Below, one piece after another: positions 52,796-62,800 of a stretch of DNA of 64,000 bases. Every line of letters starts with the position of its first letter. Within the stretch, counting starts at the first letter, position 1. Source of the stretch: Rufibacter radiotolerans. GTDB lineage: Bacteria > Bacteroidota > Bacteroidia > Cytophagales > Hymenobacteraceae. The notes under the pieces are model-generated. The model saw only the letters and a program-made list of their open reading frames with translations. It made no database searches and was not told where the DNA came from. Made by a program: the position numbers and the translations under genes. The DNA is taken from positions 2,378,408-2,442,407 of the forward strand of contig NZ_CP010777.1 of NCBI RefSeq assembly GCF_001078055.1, written 5' to 3'.

Positions 52796-53117
52796 ACCAA
52801 GCACCATTAGAACCTTGTTAGCGGTTTTTAGAGGCCAATTGTGGGGTGTTAACGTGCTCTTGTTCCTTTCATTAAAGGAGCAAGAGCACGTTTAATGCGT
52901 ATTTTTAGGAAAACAAGCATTAAACGCAGCCCCCCAGGTTGAGCTGTATTTCCATGGTTCTATGAAACTGGAATGCCTTGTAAAGGAGAGACCTTTCCTT
53001 GCAGCAAGGGCGGTCATTACTGACGTAAGGCTTTATTGCGGCGTATAACCAGAGCGTTTCAGGGCAGCGCTGCTACAGGTCTGATAAGTTTTAACGGGTA
53101 GCAGTTTCTATTCCTGC
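52796..53117. other. Intergenic region between kup and cysM with two adjoining hairpins
   Basis: 322 nt without a gene. A 19-bp-arm hairpin (52851-52892, one mismatch; AACGTGCTCTTG) directly joins a GTTTT-type palindrome (52889-52926). The former may end kup transcription, but lacks a strong T-run. Confidence 0.65.
52889..52926. repeat. GTTTA-arm palindrome, copy 14 (variant)
   Basis: CGTTTAATGC and GCATTAAACG form perfect 10-bp outer arms around an inner part with TTTTTAGGAAAA. It is a diverged family member abutting another hairpin. Confidence 0.65.
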
Positions 53118-53996
53118 CTACCCAAAAAGATCGGTACTCAAATACCGGTCTCCCCTATCGCAGACAATAAACACGATCACGCCTGACTCCAACTCCTGAG
53201 CCAGTTGAACCGCCGCGTGCAGGGCGCCGCCACTGCTCATGCCGCCCATAATGCCTTCTTCTTTGGCCAGCCTTCGGGTCATGGACGTGGCCTGCTGCTC
53301 ACTCACATCCATAATCCGGTCTACCCGTTCCTTTTCATAGATCTTGGGCAGAAACTCGGGAGACCAGCGCCGGATGCCCGGGATAGAAGACCCTTCTGAG
53401 GGTTGGGTGCCTACAATCTGCACGGCCGGATTCTGCTCTTTCAAATACCTGGACACGCCCATAATGGTACCCGTGGTCCCCATCGCTGACACAAAATGGG
53501 TAATGGCGCCCTGGGTATCTCGCCAAAGTTCTGGGCCGGTGGTGCGGTAATGGGCCAGGTAATTGTCTTGGTTCGCGAACTGGTTTAACAGGTAGTAGCC
53601 CTGTTTTTCGGCCATTTCATCGGCTAGTTCGCGGGAATATTCAATGGTTTTGGCCGCCGGGGTCAGGATTACCTCGGCGCCGTAGGCTTCCATGGCTTTC
53701 ACCCGTTCTATGGAGGAATTATCTGGCATGATGAGGGTCATCTGCACGCCCAGGGCCTGGGCTACCATAGCCAGGGCAATGCCGGTGTTTCCACTGGTAG
53801 CCTCTACCAAGCGGTCTCCCTGCTTAATTTCTCCCCGGTCAAAAGCGCTTTTGATCATGTGGTAGGCGGCCCGGTCTTTCACGCTCCCTGCGGGGTTCTG
53901 CCCTTCCAGCTTGCCAAACAGCTTCACGTTCGGGTTTGGGTTGATGTTCTTAATCTCTACCAGGGGCGTATTGCCTATCAGTTCAAATAAGGTCAT
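53118..53996 (-). CDS. cysM: Cysteine synthase B
   Basis: 292 residues, a fold-type II PLP enzyme. Lys40 in GSVKDRAAYHM forms the Schiff base, EATSGNTGIALAM is the substrate/phosphate loop, and SAMGTTGTIMGVSRYLKEQ binds the cofactor phosphate. MGGMSSGGALHA near the end and the length match CysM more than CysK. It makes cysteine from O-acetylserine and sulfide (or thiosulfate). Cytoplasmic, single gene. Confidence 0.92.
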   Translation of the reverse strand: MTLFELIGNTPLVEIKNINPNPNVKLFGKLEGQNPAGSVKDRAAYHMIKSAFDRGEIKQGDRLVEATSGNTGIALAMVAQALGVQMTLIMPDNSSIERVKAMEAYGAEVILTPAAKTIEYSRELADEMAEKQGYYLLNQFANQDNYLAHYRTTGPELWRDTQGAITHFVSAMGTTGTIMGVSRYLKEQNPAVQIVGTQPSEGSSIPGIRRWSPEFLPKIYEKERVDRIMDVSEQQATSMTRRLAKEEGIMGGMSSGGALHAAVQLAQELESGVIVFIVCDRGDRYLSTDLFG

Positions 53997-54502
53997 TCTA
54001 CGTTTTGTCTATAGTTGTTGAAACATGCTAGCCATCCTCTTTAAAGAGGCAGGGTTTATCTTTTGGTTACATCTCTGTAAGCGCCTTTGTCATTCGGACT
54101 CAAAACTTAGGCAGACGGCAGAGCAGGCTTAGTTTTCGCTTCTGTTATTTGCAAAAGCCAATTAACAAAAATATGGCCTCTCTGTACTAACGGAAAACAA
54201 GCCTCACCGGCCAAGCAAAAAAACCTTTCAATGACGCTCTGCAACACCACCATCTGTAGAGTAAAGCTCCCTTCAGACCCGGCTGCCGCATGGGTGACAG
54301 CTCCCACCCTTCCTACTGGCGCCTTTTCATTTAATGGCTGGCACCTTGTACAGTACCTGGTTTCAATACTTTCCTTCTCAAGAAGGTCTAAAGTCAAATA
54401 CCTAACCCACCCCTAAGGCGCAAGTGATTTTTTGGTCACCCACCAGAGCCACAGCCGTTTAAGGAAGAGTCCCCTATTTGGTTTCCCAAACGGCCTTGCC
54501 TC
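53997..54502. other. Intergenic region between cysM and the PAP2 gene
   Basis: 506 nt. An open frame of 96 codons on the minus strand and shorter ones on the plus strand have no recognisable domain or start signals. I see no repeat or RNA structure here. It holds both divergent promoters. Confidence 0.5.
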
Positions 54503-55192
54503 ATGAAAGGACCATCAAAATCTTTCCTGCATTTGCTAGCGCTTTTGTCTTTAAAGGTAATGGTGGTTAGTCTGCTCTTTTTAATTTGCCTGTTTACCTT
54601 CAATAAAATAAGGGTGGATGTTCTAATAGACCGGGATACCAATTTTGATGTCATGATTTTTACATGGGTAGACCAATTCACTACTCCTGAAATGACGCGC
54701 TTCATGCGGATGGTCACCTTTTTTGGCTCGTCTGAATATTTCATGGTGGTCCCGCCCCTACTGGCCATCGTCTTTTTCTTTTACAGCAGTATGCGGTGGC
54801 ATGCCTTTAGAGTATTGGTTATTACCACTAGTACTTCCCTTCTGCACATGATCCTGAAACTTAACTTCCAGCGCGTGCGCCCCCCGCAAGCCCTATTGGT
54901 CTATTCTGGCTATGGGTTTCCCAGTGGCCATGCCATGATCTCAGGGGCCTTTTACGGGTTACTTATTTACCTGGTGTGGGTCACGGGCACTGGCAGAAAA
55001 TGGCGCTGGTTTTTTACCTGCTTTTTCACCCTGCTGGTACTGGTTATAGGGCTGAGCAGAATCTATTTAAAAGTGCATTATGCCACAGATGTGGTAGCCG
55101 GCTTTGCCGTGGGGCTGCTTTGGCTATTACTTGCCATTTATATTTTGAAAAAGATGGAGAAACTTTACCAGAAAGCAACCAATGGAAAATAA
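54503..55192 (+). CDS. PAP2-family membrane phosphatase
   Basis: 229 residues, five to six membrane helices. The three phosphatase signatures are present: KLNFQRVRPP (motif 1), FPSGHAM (motif 2) and SRIYLKVHYATDVVAG (motif 3), with catalytic His in motifs 2 and 3. Such enzymes remove phosphate from lipids (phosphatidate, phosphatidylglycerophosphate or undecaprenyl pyrophosphate) on the outer face of the inner membrane. The true lipid is not given by sequence. Single gene. Confidence 0.9.
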   Translation: MKGPSKSFLHLLALLSLKVMVVSLLFLICLFTFNKIRVDVLIDRDTNFDVMIFTWVDQFTTPEMTRFMRMVTFFGSSEYFMVVPPLLAIVFFFYSSMRWHAFRVLVITTSTSLLHMILKLNFQRVRPPQALLVYSGYGFPSGHAMISGAFYGLLIYLVWVTGTGRKWRWFFTCFFTLLVLVIGLSRIYLKVHYATDVVAGFAVGLLWLLLAIYILKKMEKLYQKATNGK

Positions 55193-55277
55193 CCCGAATA
55201 AACGCATATCTAAGGCCTGCTTCTGCAACGGTGAATTGCTTTCAGAATTTTTTAGGCGCCGGAAGGGTTGGCCCTTC

Positions 55278-55313
55278 CGTTTTACCCTGTTTTCCAGATT
55301 TCAGGCCTAAAAC
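55278..55313. repeat. GTTTT-arm palindrome, copy 15 (decayed)
   Basis: CCGTTTTACCCTGTTTTCC on the left and GGCCTAAAAC on the right, imperfect pairing. It lies between the PAP2 gene and the converging lipoprotein gene, next to a small GGAAGG...CCTTCC hairpin. Confidence 0.5.
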
Positions 55314-55431
55314 AGAAAACCCGCCATTGCTGGCGGGTTCCTTTGCAGCATGAGAGACTAGGTCATGCGCAAAGTGATAACCCATCTTTTTCTTCTCACC
55401 AATCCAGACGGGCCATCTTTTCTTTCTCTGC

Positions 55432-56790
55432 TTAATACACAGTATTTTTAGGGTCAAAATTAGCCCAGCCCTCGGTCCAGTCCTGGCCGTTGGCGAAGGC
55501 CCCTATGTAAGTACCGTTGGTAAAGAAACTGTTAAGCCCGGTGAACGAAGCCCCGGTCTGCAGTTGGGTTCCAATGGAGAAGTTGGGGCGGGTGGTTTGG
55601 TTGAAAGAACCCGAAATACCCAGGCTGCCGTTATCAGCCACCAACAGATTGTTTTTGCCAGAGGCATTGAACCAGCCAGCTACGTCATACGTGCTTCCAG
55701 ATTCCACCGTCAGGGCGCTGGCTGTGCCAGAGATAACCGTGTTCTGAATTTTAAGGGAACCGGAAGTGGCGTTGGCTTGAGATTTTGCCCCATCTAAAAG
55801 CAAGCCTATGGGCCAGCCCGCAAACAGCGAGTTATAAACAGAAATGCTGCTGTTTCTTCTAATGTGCATGGCTCTTTTGAAGTTACCGTTCACCGAGGTG
55901 CTGCCCGTGGCCTTCGGGCCAAACAAGCTAACGTTTGAAAACACAGCCGCCGTTTTAGGCGTGTTATCACTGCCCTGGGCATCCCCGTCAGACTCAAACC
56001 CGTTGGAACCAGAGGCATCGGCCACGGCCGGATCTGCAATCCCCAGCACATACTGCATGTTACCAGCATAGCCGTTGTCGGTGTCAAACATGTCATCTAC
56101 CGTTTTGTAGGCAATGAGGTATTTGGCATTCACGGTGCCGCCAAACATCTCAAAGGAATCATCTCCGGAGAAGGAAATCTGCACGTGGTCAATGGTGGTT
56201 CCACTGCCTACCCCGCCCAGGGTAAGGCCATTAATCTCATTGTCCGGCTGAAAGGCAACCCCCGGGAACTCAATGCGCACGTAGCTCAGCACCCCCGAAT
56301 TATCTGCGGCATTGGTACCCCCGTAAGGCCGGTCCACACCACCTTCAATCTTCGCGTTATCACTGGGTAAGTTGGTGGGGGCTGCACCCAGAAGGATAAT
56401 ACCGCCCCAGTCTCCGGCGCCTCTGCTGCCCACGGCCTGGTTAGAGGTAAAAACAATAGGTTTCTGGGCGGTGCCTTTGGCCATGATCTTACCGCCGCGC
56501 TCTACAATAAGGGTACCCATAGAGGCCTTGTCTCCTTTGATAATGGTACCAGGCTCAATGGTAAGCGTAGCACCAGACTTCACATACACAAAGCCTTTCA
56601 AGAGGTATTTCTTATTGGCGAAAAAGGTCACGTTAGATTCCGTGGAGCCTTCCACGGTCATCACGCCGTTAGACTCAGAGGTAGTGAACTGAACCTGGGG
56701 GTCAACGTTTCCGCCGTCGTCTTCATTGCTACAGGCAAACGTGGCAAACAGCAGAGAAAGCAATAAGGCAAACTGTGGTAATTTTTTCAT
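55432..56790 (-). CDS. Surface lipoprotein with right-handed beta-helix-like repeats
   Basis: 452 residues. Signal peptide with lipobox FACS (Cys about 20). The mature part has repeated short strands and Gly/Asn turns: GATLTIEPGTIIKGDKASMG, GTAQKPIVFTSNQ, GDWGGIILLG, LSYVRIEF, LTLGGVGSGTTIDHVQISFSGDDSFEMFGG. This suggests a parallel beta-helix. It follows the TonB-dependent receptor by 35 nt and is co-transcribed, so it is probably the receptor's outer-membrane lipoprotein partner that binds the cargo. Ligand unknown; it does not look like SusD. Confidence 0.82.
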   Translation of the reverse strand: MKKLPQFALLLSLLFATFACSNEDDGGNVDPQVQFTTSESNGVMTVEGSTESNVTFFANKKYLLKGFVYVKSGATLTIEPGTIIKGDKASMGTLIVERGGKIMAKGTAQKPIVFTSNQAVGSRGAGDWGGIILLGAAPTNLPSDNAKIEGGVDRPYGGTNAADNSGVLSYVRIEFPGVAFQPDNEINGLTLGGVGSGTTIDHVQISFSGDDSFEMFGGTVNAKYLIAYKTVDDMFDTDNGYAGNMQYVLGIADPAVADASGSNGFESDGDAQGSDNTPKTAAVFSNVSLFGPKATGSTSVNGNFKRAMHIRRNSSISVYNSLFAGWPIGLLLDGAKSQANATSGSLKIQNTVISGTASALTVESGSTYDVAGWFNASGKNNLLVADNGSLGISGSFNQTTRPNFSIGTQLQTGASFTGLNSFFTNGTYIGAFANGQDWTEGWANFDPKNTVY

Positions 56791-56825
56791 GGTTTTTAAG
56801 TTAAAGGATGATGGCGTTGGGTGGA

Positions 56826-59630
56826 TTAAAACTTGTAAGTAAGACCGAGCGAAGAGTAAGCTCCTTTCTGGTAATCCTGGATGGTCTCGTCTGCCCCTGA
56901 AATGCGGGCATCATCATTGGAATCCTGGATCAGGCGTACTTTCTGGTTGAGGAGGTCCTGGACACCGCCTTTCAGTTCAAAGTGGCGGCCCAGCCCCTTG
57001 GTAAAGGAAAGGTCCAGCACATGGCGGGGCATCTCATATACCATTGGGTTGGCGTAGGAGCCAACGGCCCAGATGCGGCTTCCCACTACGTTGTAGAGCA
57101 GGTTTACCTGCACCTGGCGGTCACTGTCCTGGAAATAAAGGCCGGTGTTCACCACATAAGGCGATTGCCCCATCATGGCGCGGGACGTGTAGGTGAGGCC
57201 CGCGGCGGCATCACCGGTCAGTTCCACTTTGCTCTTGATCAAGGAGGCGTTAAGCAAGACCGTTACCTTGTCCAGAAGGTGGGAGCCAGTCAGGCCGGTA
57301 AGGGATTTCCTTACCTCGGCTTCCACGCCGTAGGTAGTGGCCGAAGGGGTATTGGTGTAGGTAAGGGAGTTACCGATGTTGGTGATCTCAAAGTATTTCT
57401 CAATGGGGTCTACAAAATATTTCCCGAACACGCCCACTGACAGCACCTCGGTAGGCGACGGGTAAAACTCATACCTCAGGTCAGCATTATAAATGGTAGC
57501 CGTTTTAAGCGGGGCGCCTTTCTCCTCAAACAACGTGAGGAAGTTGTAGTAACTGAACGGGGCAATCTCTCTGAACTGCGGACGGTTCAGGCTAATGCTG
57601 GCCCCGGCCCGGAGCATGGACTTCAGGTTAAAGGCATAGGTAAGGTTCAGGGCGGGCAACACCCGCACTACTTTGTCATCAAAGGTGTAGGCCCTGCCCA
57701 GGGAGTTGGTGCTCTTCAGGTTCTGATGGTTGAATTCTACCCGGGCGCCACCTGACAAAGAAAACTCTGGGGTGACAGGCATGGTCCCGCCCACGTAACC
57801 CGCCACCAGGGTGTTGAAGGCGGTATAAGAATCTGTTGGGTTAGTGCCTTCCACAATCTCCCAACCCGTGGTATTATTGATGTTCTGAGCGGCAAAAACC
57901 TGGTTCAGGGGAAGTAACGGCAGGCTGTTATCAAAAGAACCTGGGTTGGCCGGACGGTAAGACAGGAACCGGGCCCCAAAGTCTCTATTCTTCCTTTCGG
58001 CGTAGAACCCTACCCGCAGTTTGGGGGCGTTCTCTGACAAAGAATCTGCCGGGTTGAATTTATGCTCCACCTGTCCTGCGGCGGTATACACGTGCTCATT
58101 CAGGTCTGAGTAAAAGCGGCCGGCATCATTCAGGGAAGGCGTGAATTTATAGGCCACCGCAAAAGGATCACTGGAGCCTATCTCGCGCTGGGTTCTTACC
58201 CGGCGGTAATCTGGTTCATTGCGGTTGGTGTAGGAGTAGCCGCCGGTCCAGGTAGCCGAGGTGTGCATGTCGTTGAAATCATGCGTGCCCTGCAATTGCC
58301 CTGTGTAGATGGTGCGGCTCTCATAACGCAAGGCGTAGTTCTGCTGCTCCAGCCCATTGAAGTTCTCGGTGCCCTTCCGGAAGAGAATAGAATTGGAGCC
58401 CGACTGGTTAAACAGATTACTGAACTCTATTTTGCTACGGTTGTTGAACCGGGCGGTCCAGTTATGCAGTATTCCCAGGCGGGAGTTCTGGCTGGAGGTT
58501 TCATCCTGGTAATTATAATCCTGGGGACTGTAGCCCAGGGTAGAGTCAAATTCCTGGTACTTGAGGCGGCGCCCCCTGGTGAACAGGCGGGTGTTGCTGT
58601 AAGAAATGGCGGTCACGTTACTTAACCTAATGTCTTTCACGTCTACCAACCGGGTCATGCCCAGGGAGAAGCGCAGGTCTGGGGCGGCCTGGGTGCGGTT
58701 ACCGGTCCATGTATTGGAAAGTTCGCGGCCCAGTGAGGTCAGTTCATTGCTGTTGCTTACCTGCCGAAGGTCCCCCGGAAAACTGCCGGGCAAGCTGCGG
58801 GTACCGTTGTCAAAGCCCAGGAAATCTGTTTTTCCGGCCGGCGGCGCTAGGAAGTTGCCAAACGTAGTGTTGCCCCGGTAAGCGGCTGAAACGCCAATAG
58901 AGGTAGTGTTTTCATCAGCGAAGTTCTTGGTGAAGACCTTGATCACGCCGCCGGCAAAATCTCCTGGCAGTTCCGGGGAGCCGTTCTTGTAGATAAGAAT
59001 GCGGTCAATGACGCTGGTGGGCAGAATATCAAAGGAGAAGGCGCGGCTGTCGGGCTCGGTGCTGGGGGTAAGGGCGTCATTGAGCATCACAGAGTTATAG
59101 CGCTCATTCATGCCCCTAATCACAATGTACTTGTCATTCATGATAGTCACGCCCGGAATACGCTTCACGGTTTCGGCGGCATCACGGTCCAGTGATTTGG
59201 TGATCTGTTCCCCAGAAACCCCGCTCACCACAACTTCGCTCTGCTTCAGTTCACTGATCAGAGACATGTCTGTGCCGGTCTGGCGCGTACCTACTATAGT
59301 GACGGCGTTCAAAGAGGTACTGGAGGTCTCCTCTATCTCAAAATCAACCTGCGTGGTGCGGCCCGCCTCTACCTTTATATTATCATAGGTGGCTTGTTTA
59401 TAGGACACGTAAGACACCACTATTTTATAGATGCCCGGCTGGATTTTTAGCTCGTAGGCACCGTCAATGTCAGTAGAGGCGGCGGTGCCCGAGCCGGTAA
59501 TGAAGACCACGGCGCCAATCACGGGCTCCTGGGTCTTTTTGTCCTTTACTTTTCCGGAGAGGGTGCCTTGCTGGGCATAGCCGAAACTGGCGGTAAGCAG
59601 GAGAAAGAAGGTGAGTAGTAACGTTTTCAT
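56826..59630 (-). CDS. TonB-dependent receptor with carboxypeptidase-like regulatory domain
   Basis: 934 residues. Signal peptide (cleavage GYAQQ, about 20), CarboxypepD_reg-like domain (about 21-108; GTLSGKVKDKKTQEPVIGAVV), a plug domain (about 130-235; IPGVTIMNDKYIVIRGMNERYNSVMLND) and a beta-barrel ending in YSSLGLTYKF with terminal Phe. It imports a bound substrate across the outer membrane with energy from TonB. There is no extra N-terminal STN domain, so no link to a FecR-type sigma system is evident. It is paired with the lipoprotein gene downstream; together they form a non-Sus uptake pair. Confidence 0.92.
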   Translation of the reverse strand: MKTLLLTFFLLLTASFGYAQQGTLSGKVKDKKTQEPVIGAVVFITGSGTAASTDIDGAYELKIQPGIYKIVVSYVSYKQATYDNIKVEAGRTTQVDFEIEETSSTSLNAVTIVGTRQTGTDMSLISELKQSEVVVSGVSGEQITKSLDRDAAETVKRIPGVTIMNDKYIVIRGMNERYNSVMLNDALTPSTEPDSRAFSFDILPTSVIDRILIYKNGSPELPGDFAGGVIKVFTKNFADENTTSIGVSAAYRGNTTFGNFLAPPAGKTDFLGFDNGTRSLPGSFPGDLRQVSNSNELTSLGRELSNTWTGNRTQAAPDLRFSLGMTRLVDVKDIRLSNVTAISYSNTRLFTRGRRLKYQEFDSTLGYSPQDYNYQDETSSQNSRLGILHNWTARFNNRSKIEFSNLFNQSGSNSILFRKGTENFNGLEQQNYALRYESRTIYTGQLQGTHDFNDMHTSATWTGGYSYTNRNEPDYRRVRTQREIGSSDPFAVAYKFTPSLNDAGRFYSDLNEHVYTAAGQVEHKFNPADSLSENAPKLRVGFYAERKNRDFGARFLSYRPANPGSFDNSLPLLPLNQVFAAQNINNTTGWEIVEGTNPTDSYTAFNTLVAGYVGGTMPVTPEFSLSGGARVEFNHQNLKSTNSLGRAYTFDDKVVRVLPALNLTYAFNLKSMLRAGASISLNRPQFREIAPFSYYNFLTLFEEKGAPLKTATIYNADLRYEFYPSPTEVLSVGVFGKYFVDPIEKYFEITNIGNSLTYTNTPSATTYGVEAEVRKSLTGLTGSHLLDKVTVLLNASLIKSKVELTGDAAAGLTYTSRAMMGQSPYVVNTGLYFQDSDRQVQVNLLYNVVGSRIWAVGSYANPMVYEMPRHVLDLSFTKGLGRHFELKGGVQDLLNQKVRLIQDSNDDARISGADETIQDYQKGAYSSLGLTYKF

Positions 59631-59775
59631 GGGGTAATGATTAGTCTCGCTGCAAAAGTAGAGACCTCCTTTAACCCCATTATTAAGCAGGTATTACCGT
59701 TCTATTACGGTTGGGAATGGTATGTTACCAGAAGGTTAATGACATTAAAATCAAGGCCTGCGTTGATTAAAGACA

Positions 59776-59807
59776 ATAAAAAAAGGAGAGCTAAAAGCTC
59801 CCCTTTT
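59776..59807 (-). terminator. Intrinsic terminator of the CotH/LamG gene
   Basis: 12-bp arms with one mismatch (AAAAGGAGAGCT / AGCTCCCCTTTT) and, on the minus strand, a following run of T (59776-59784). It lies 44 nt beyond the stop at 59851. Confidence 0.8.
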
Positions 59808-59850
59808 CTGCTACGCTAAAACAACTGGTAGATTGGCATACTGACACTCG

Positions 59851-62800
59851 CTACCTTTTTACAAACCTGAACACCTGGTGTACCCCCGCACCTTCCACCC
59901 GGAGGAAGTAGGTTCCCGCTGATAAGCGCCCTGGAACCAGGTCTAACTCCAGGTGAGTTCCCTCAAGGGTTTGGGTGGAAGTCAAGTGAACTTTGCCCAG
60001 CAAATCTACCACAGACACCGTTATGGTTTCCTGGTATCTGGCATTACCAAAATCGAGGTGCAGTTTGTCTTTGACAGGGTTAGGATAGAGTGTAACGCCC
60101 TTGTTAAAGCTATTGCCCATGCTAACACTACTCATTGCGGTAGCAGACGCCAGCGGTGTGTAAAGGGCAGATATTTCACTGGCGCTTAAGGCCCCGTGGT
60201 AGAGGCGCACCTCGTCCAGCCCCCCCTTCCAGCGCCAGGAGCCCAGCAGGGAGCCCAGGTACAGGCCGGAGGCGTTGGCCTTGATGGAGGTGGCGCTGTA
60301 GGTGGCCGAGGCGTCCTCCACCCCGTTGATGTAGATTCGGGAGGTGGTGCCGTTGAAGGTGGCGGCTATGTGCATCCAGGTGGCCCCGTCGGTGGGGTGG
60401 CCGGTCTTGGACAGGAGCCGGTAGGCGTCCCCGCCGGAGTCCCTGTTGAAGCGGAACATCACCTTCCCCCCGTAGATGGCCAGCTCGTAGCCGTCGGTGC
60501 CGGCCTTGCTCAGCACGGAGCGCCCGCTTGCGTCGATGGGCCTGATCCAGGCGGCGACCGTGAGCGCGTCGGTGATGTTGAGCGAGGCGTGGTTAGGCGC
60601 GATGGCGTACCGTTCCAACGTGCCGGGGAGGCTGAGGGCCAGGCCTTCCTTGCCCGTCACCCACTGCACATCGGTGGTCTTTTGCAGCGTGGCGTGGTTT
60701 CCGGTGCCGGAGGCATCCTGCAAGGTGGCCCCGCTGCCCTCGTTCAGTTTCCAGTGCCCTACCAGCGTGCCGCTAACAGTTCCTGTTTCTGTAGTAAAGC
60801 TCCAGACAGAAGACCACGCACTGCTGCCGGCAGTGTTAGTTGCCTTCACGCGCCAGTAATACGTCTGGTTATAAAGCAATCCGTTTACCGCCAGGGAAGT
60901 ATTCTGGACATTATCTGCATTAATTACCGTAGAGGCAAAGGTGGAGATAGTAGAGACCTGCACACTGTAACTCGTGGCGTTAGTAACGGTATTCCATTGC
61001 AAGGTTGGGTTTACCCCTACCCCGCTGGCGGCATTGGCCGGTGCACTCAAGGTCACCGTGCCTGGCACAGTGGCCCCACCAGTGGTAAAGATCCAGGTGG
61101 CTGACCAGTTGCTGCCCCCGCTGCTTTGCGTAGCCATTACCCGCCAATAATAGGTGGTGCCAGCCGCCAAATTGTTTACTGACACTGAGGTACCAGTAAC
61201 GCCGCTCTGATCAAAGACCGCAGCCGCGAAATCAGACACAGTAGCCACCTGCACCCGGTAACTGGTAGCATCAGTCAAGGCATTCCAGCTGAGGGTGGCA
61301 GTAGGTTGTGAAACATTGGTTGCGCCGTTGGCCGGCGATGCCAATGTTACCGCAACCCCAGTAGAAGCCCCAAAGACCGCTTTGATAATTATCCCAGCAG
61401 TAGGGTTCACAGAGATTTGTTCCCCGTTCACCGTTTGGCCGTTCACCAGCCAATGTTGGAACACGTACCCCGTATTCGGTAACGCTTTCAGGGTGATGGG
61501 TACTCCCTCAAAGTAAATCCCCTTCCAGGGAAAAGGCTGTGCTGAGTTCACCCCAACCGCAGAGCTATTGAGCACCAGTGAGTTCAGTTTCACACTACCG
61601 TGGGCTTTATCGCTTACCTCCAGGGTTACTTCTACATTACTGACCAGATTGAAGTGCTCCCGCAGGTGCTGGCGCAAGTAATTGGGCCGAAGGGATCCGA
61701 AATTTTTCAAGTCTGCTACATAGCCCTGCCAGTTACTCACAGAGCTGGGAACATTCCACCGTTTGGTATGTTCGTCTACCTCCGGCTGGATGATGGTGGC
61801 AATGCTGTCTATAACGGCGTGCACCCTGGTGGTGGTAAAGGCAGTGTTCAGGTGGTCTGCAATCCGGTTGATAAAGGTGGTTTTGTAGGCCTGGTTTTTC
61901 AATAGGTTCCTCAGGATGAGGTTAGGCCATTCCTCATTAATATCCTGGTTTACCTGATCTGTCACCCAACTAATGGAGTTGAACTCAGGATAATCAAAGC
62001 CCAGATCTGTGTCATGCAGAATCCAGCGCCATAGCCCATCCTGCCCTTTAGGAGCATTTGGGTTATAGGGTACCCGGGCCCGCCAGAACTCAATGTTACT
62101 ATGTGGCCAGTCCAGGTTGGCATAGTAAATCTCGGCACTGAAATAGTTGGTGAAATTATCTACATCCATGCGGGTCTTAAGGCCGGCAAACTTTGTATCA
62201 TCTGCCATGTCATTGTTCTGGATATAGGCCAGCATCTCTTTGTAATTCTCTGCATCTCCCTCATCAATGTCATATTGGTGGGTAAGGTAGTCTATATTGT
62301 CTGGGTCAACGCCATACAGCCGGGCCACATAAAACTTGTCGGCGCGTTCTCTCAACCCATGGAAACCCCAGTATTCACCATTTATATATACTATGGTAGG
62401 CCTGAACTTCTGCGTGGTGGTGAAATGGCTGGCCAGCATCTGGGAGGCTGCGTCTTTAAACAGGGTGTGCCCCCAGTCATTGCCCGAATTGTGGAGGATA
62501 AGCCGTTTGAAGCTGGAGTAAGGGTAGTTTTGGAACATCTGGTAATCGAAGCTGCTTTTACCGTACTCACTTCGGGCTAGCAGCCTAAGTGATTTCTGCG
62601 GGAACCGCCGGGTAAAATCCCCATTGATCCGGATGCCTATGTCCTGTTGGAATTTGAAATCAGGGCCATAATACTCAAAGGAGGCAGGCCTTTCCCACTC
62701 ATCGCCGCGCATTTCATAGTTGCCAGATTCATCGTTGCCTTCCACATAGTTCACGCCCGGCACATAAATGCCTTGGTAAAAATCAAACAGGTTGGCGTGG

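Noticed and set aside
51911..52807. 298-codon His/Val/Leu-rich open frame antisense to the kup C-terminal part
   Set aside because: Same cause; composition is not protein-like and the sense strand codes for a conserved family.
54107..54397. 96-codon minus-strand frame between cysM and the PAP2 gene
   Set aside because: No domain, signal peptide or start context; it lies in a likely promoter region.
60196..61104. 302-codon Gly/Val-rich open frame antisense to the LamG segment
   Set aside because: Shadow of the GC-rich LamG coding region; the antisense strand has clear domains.
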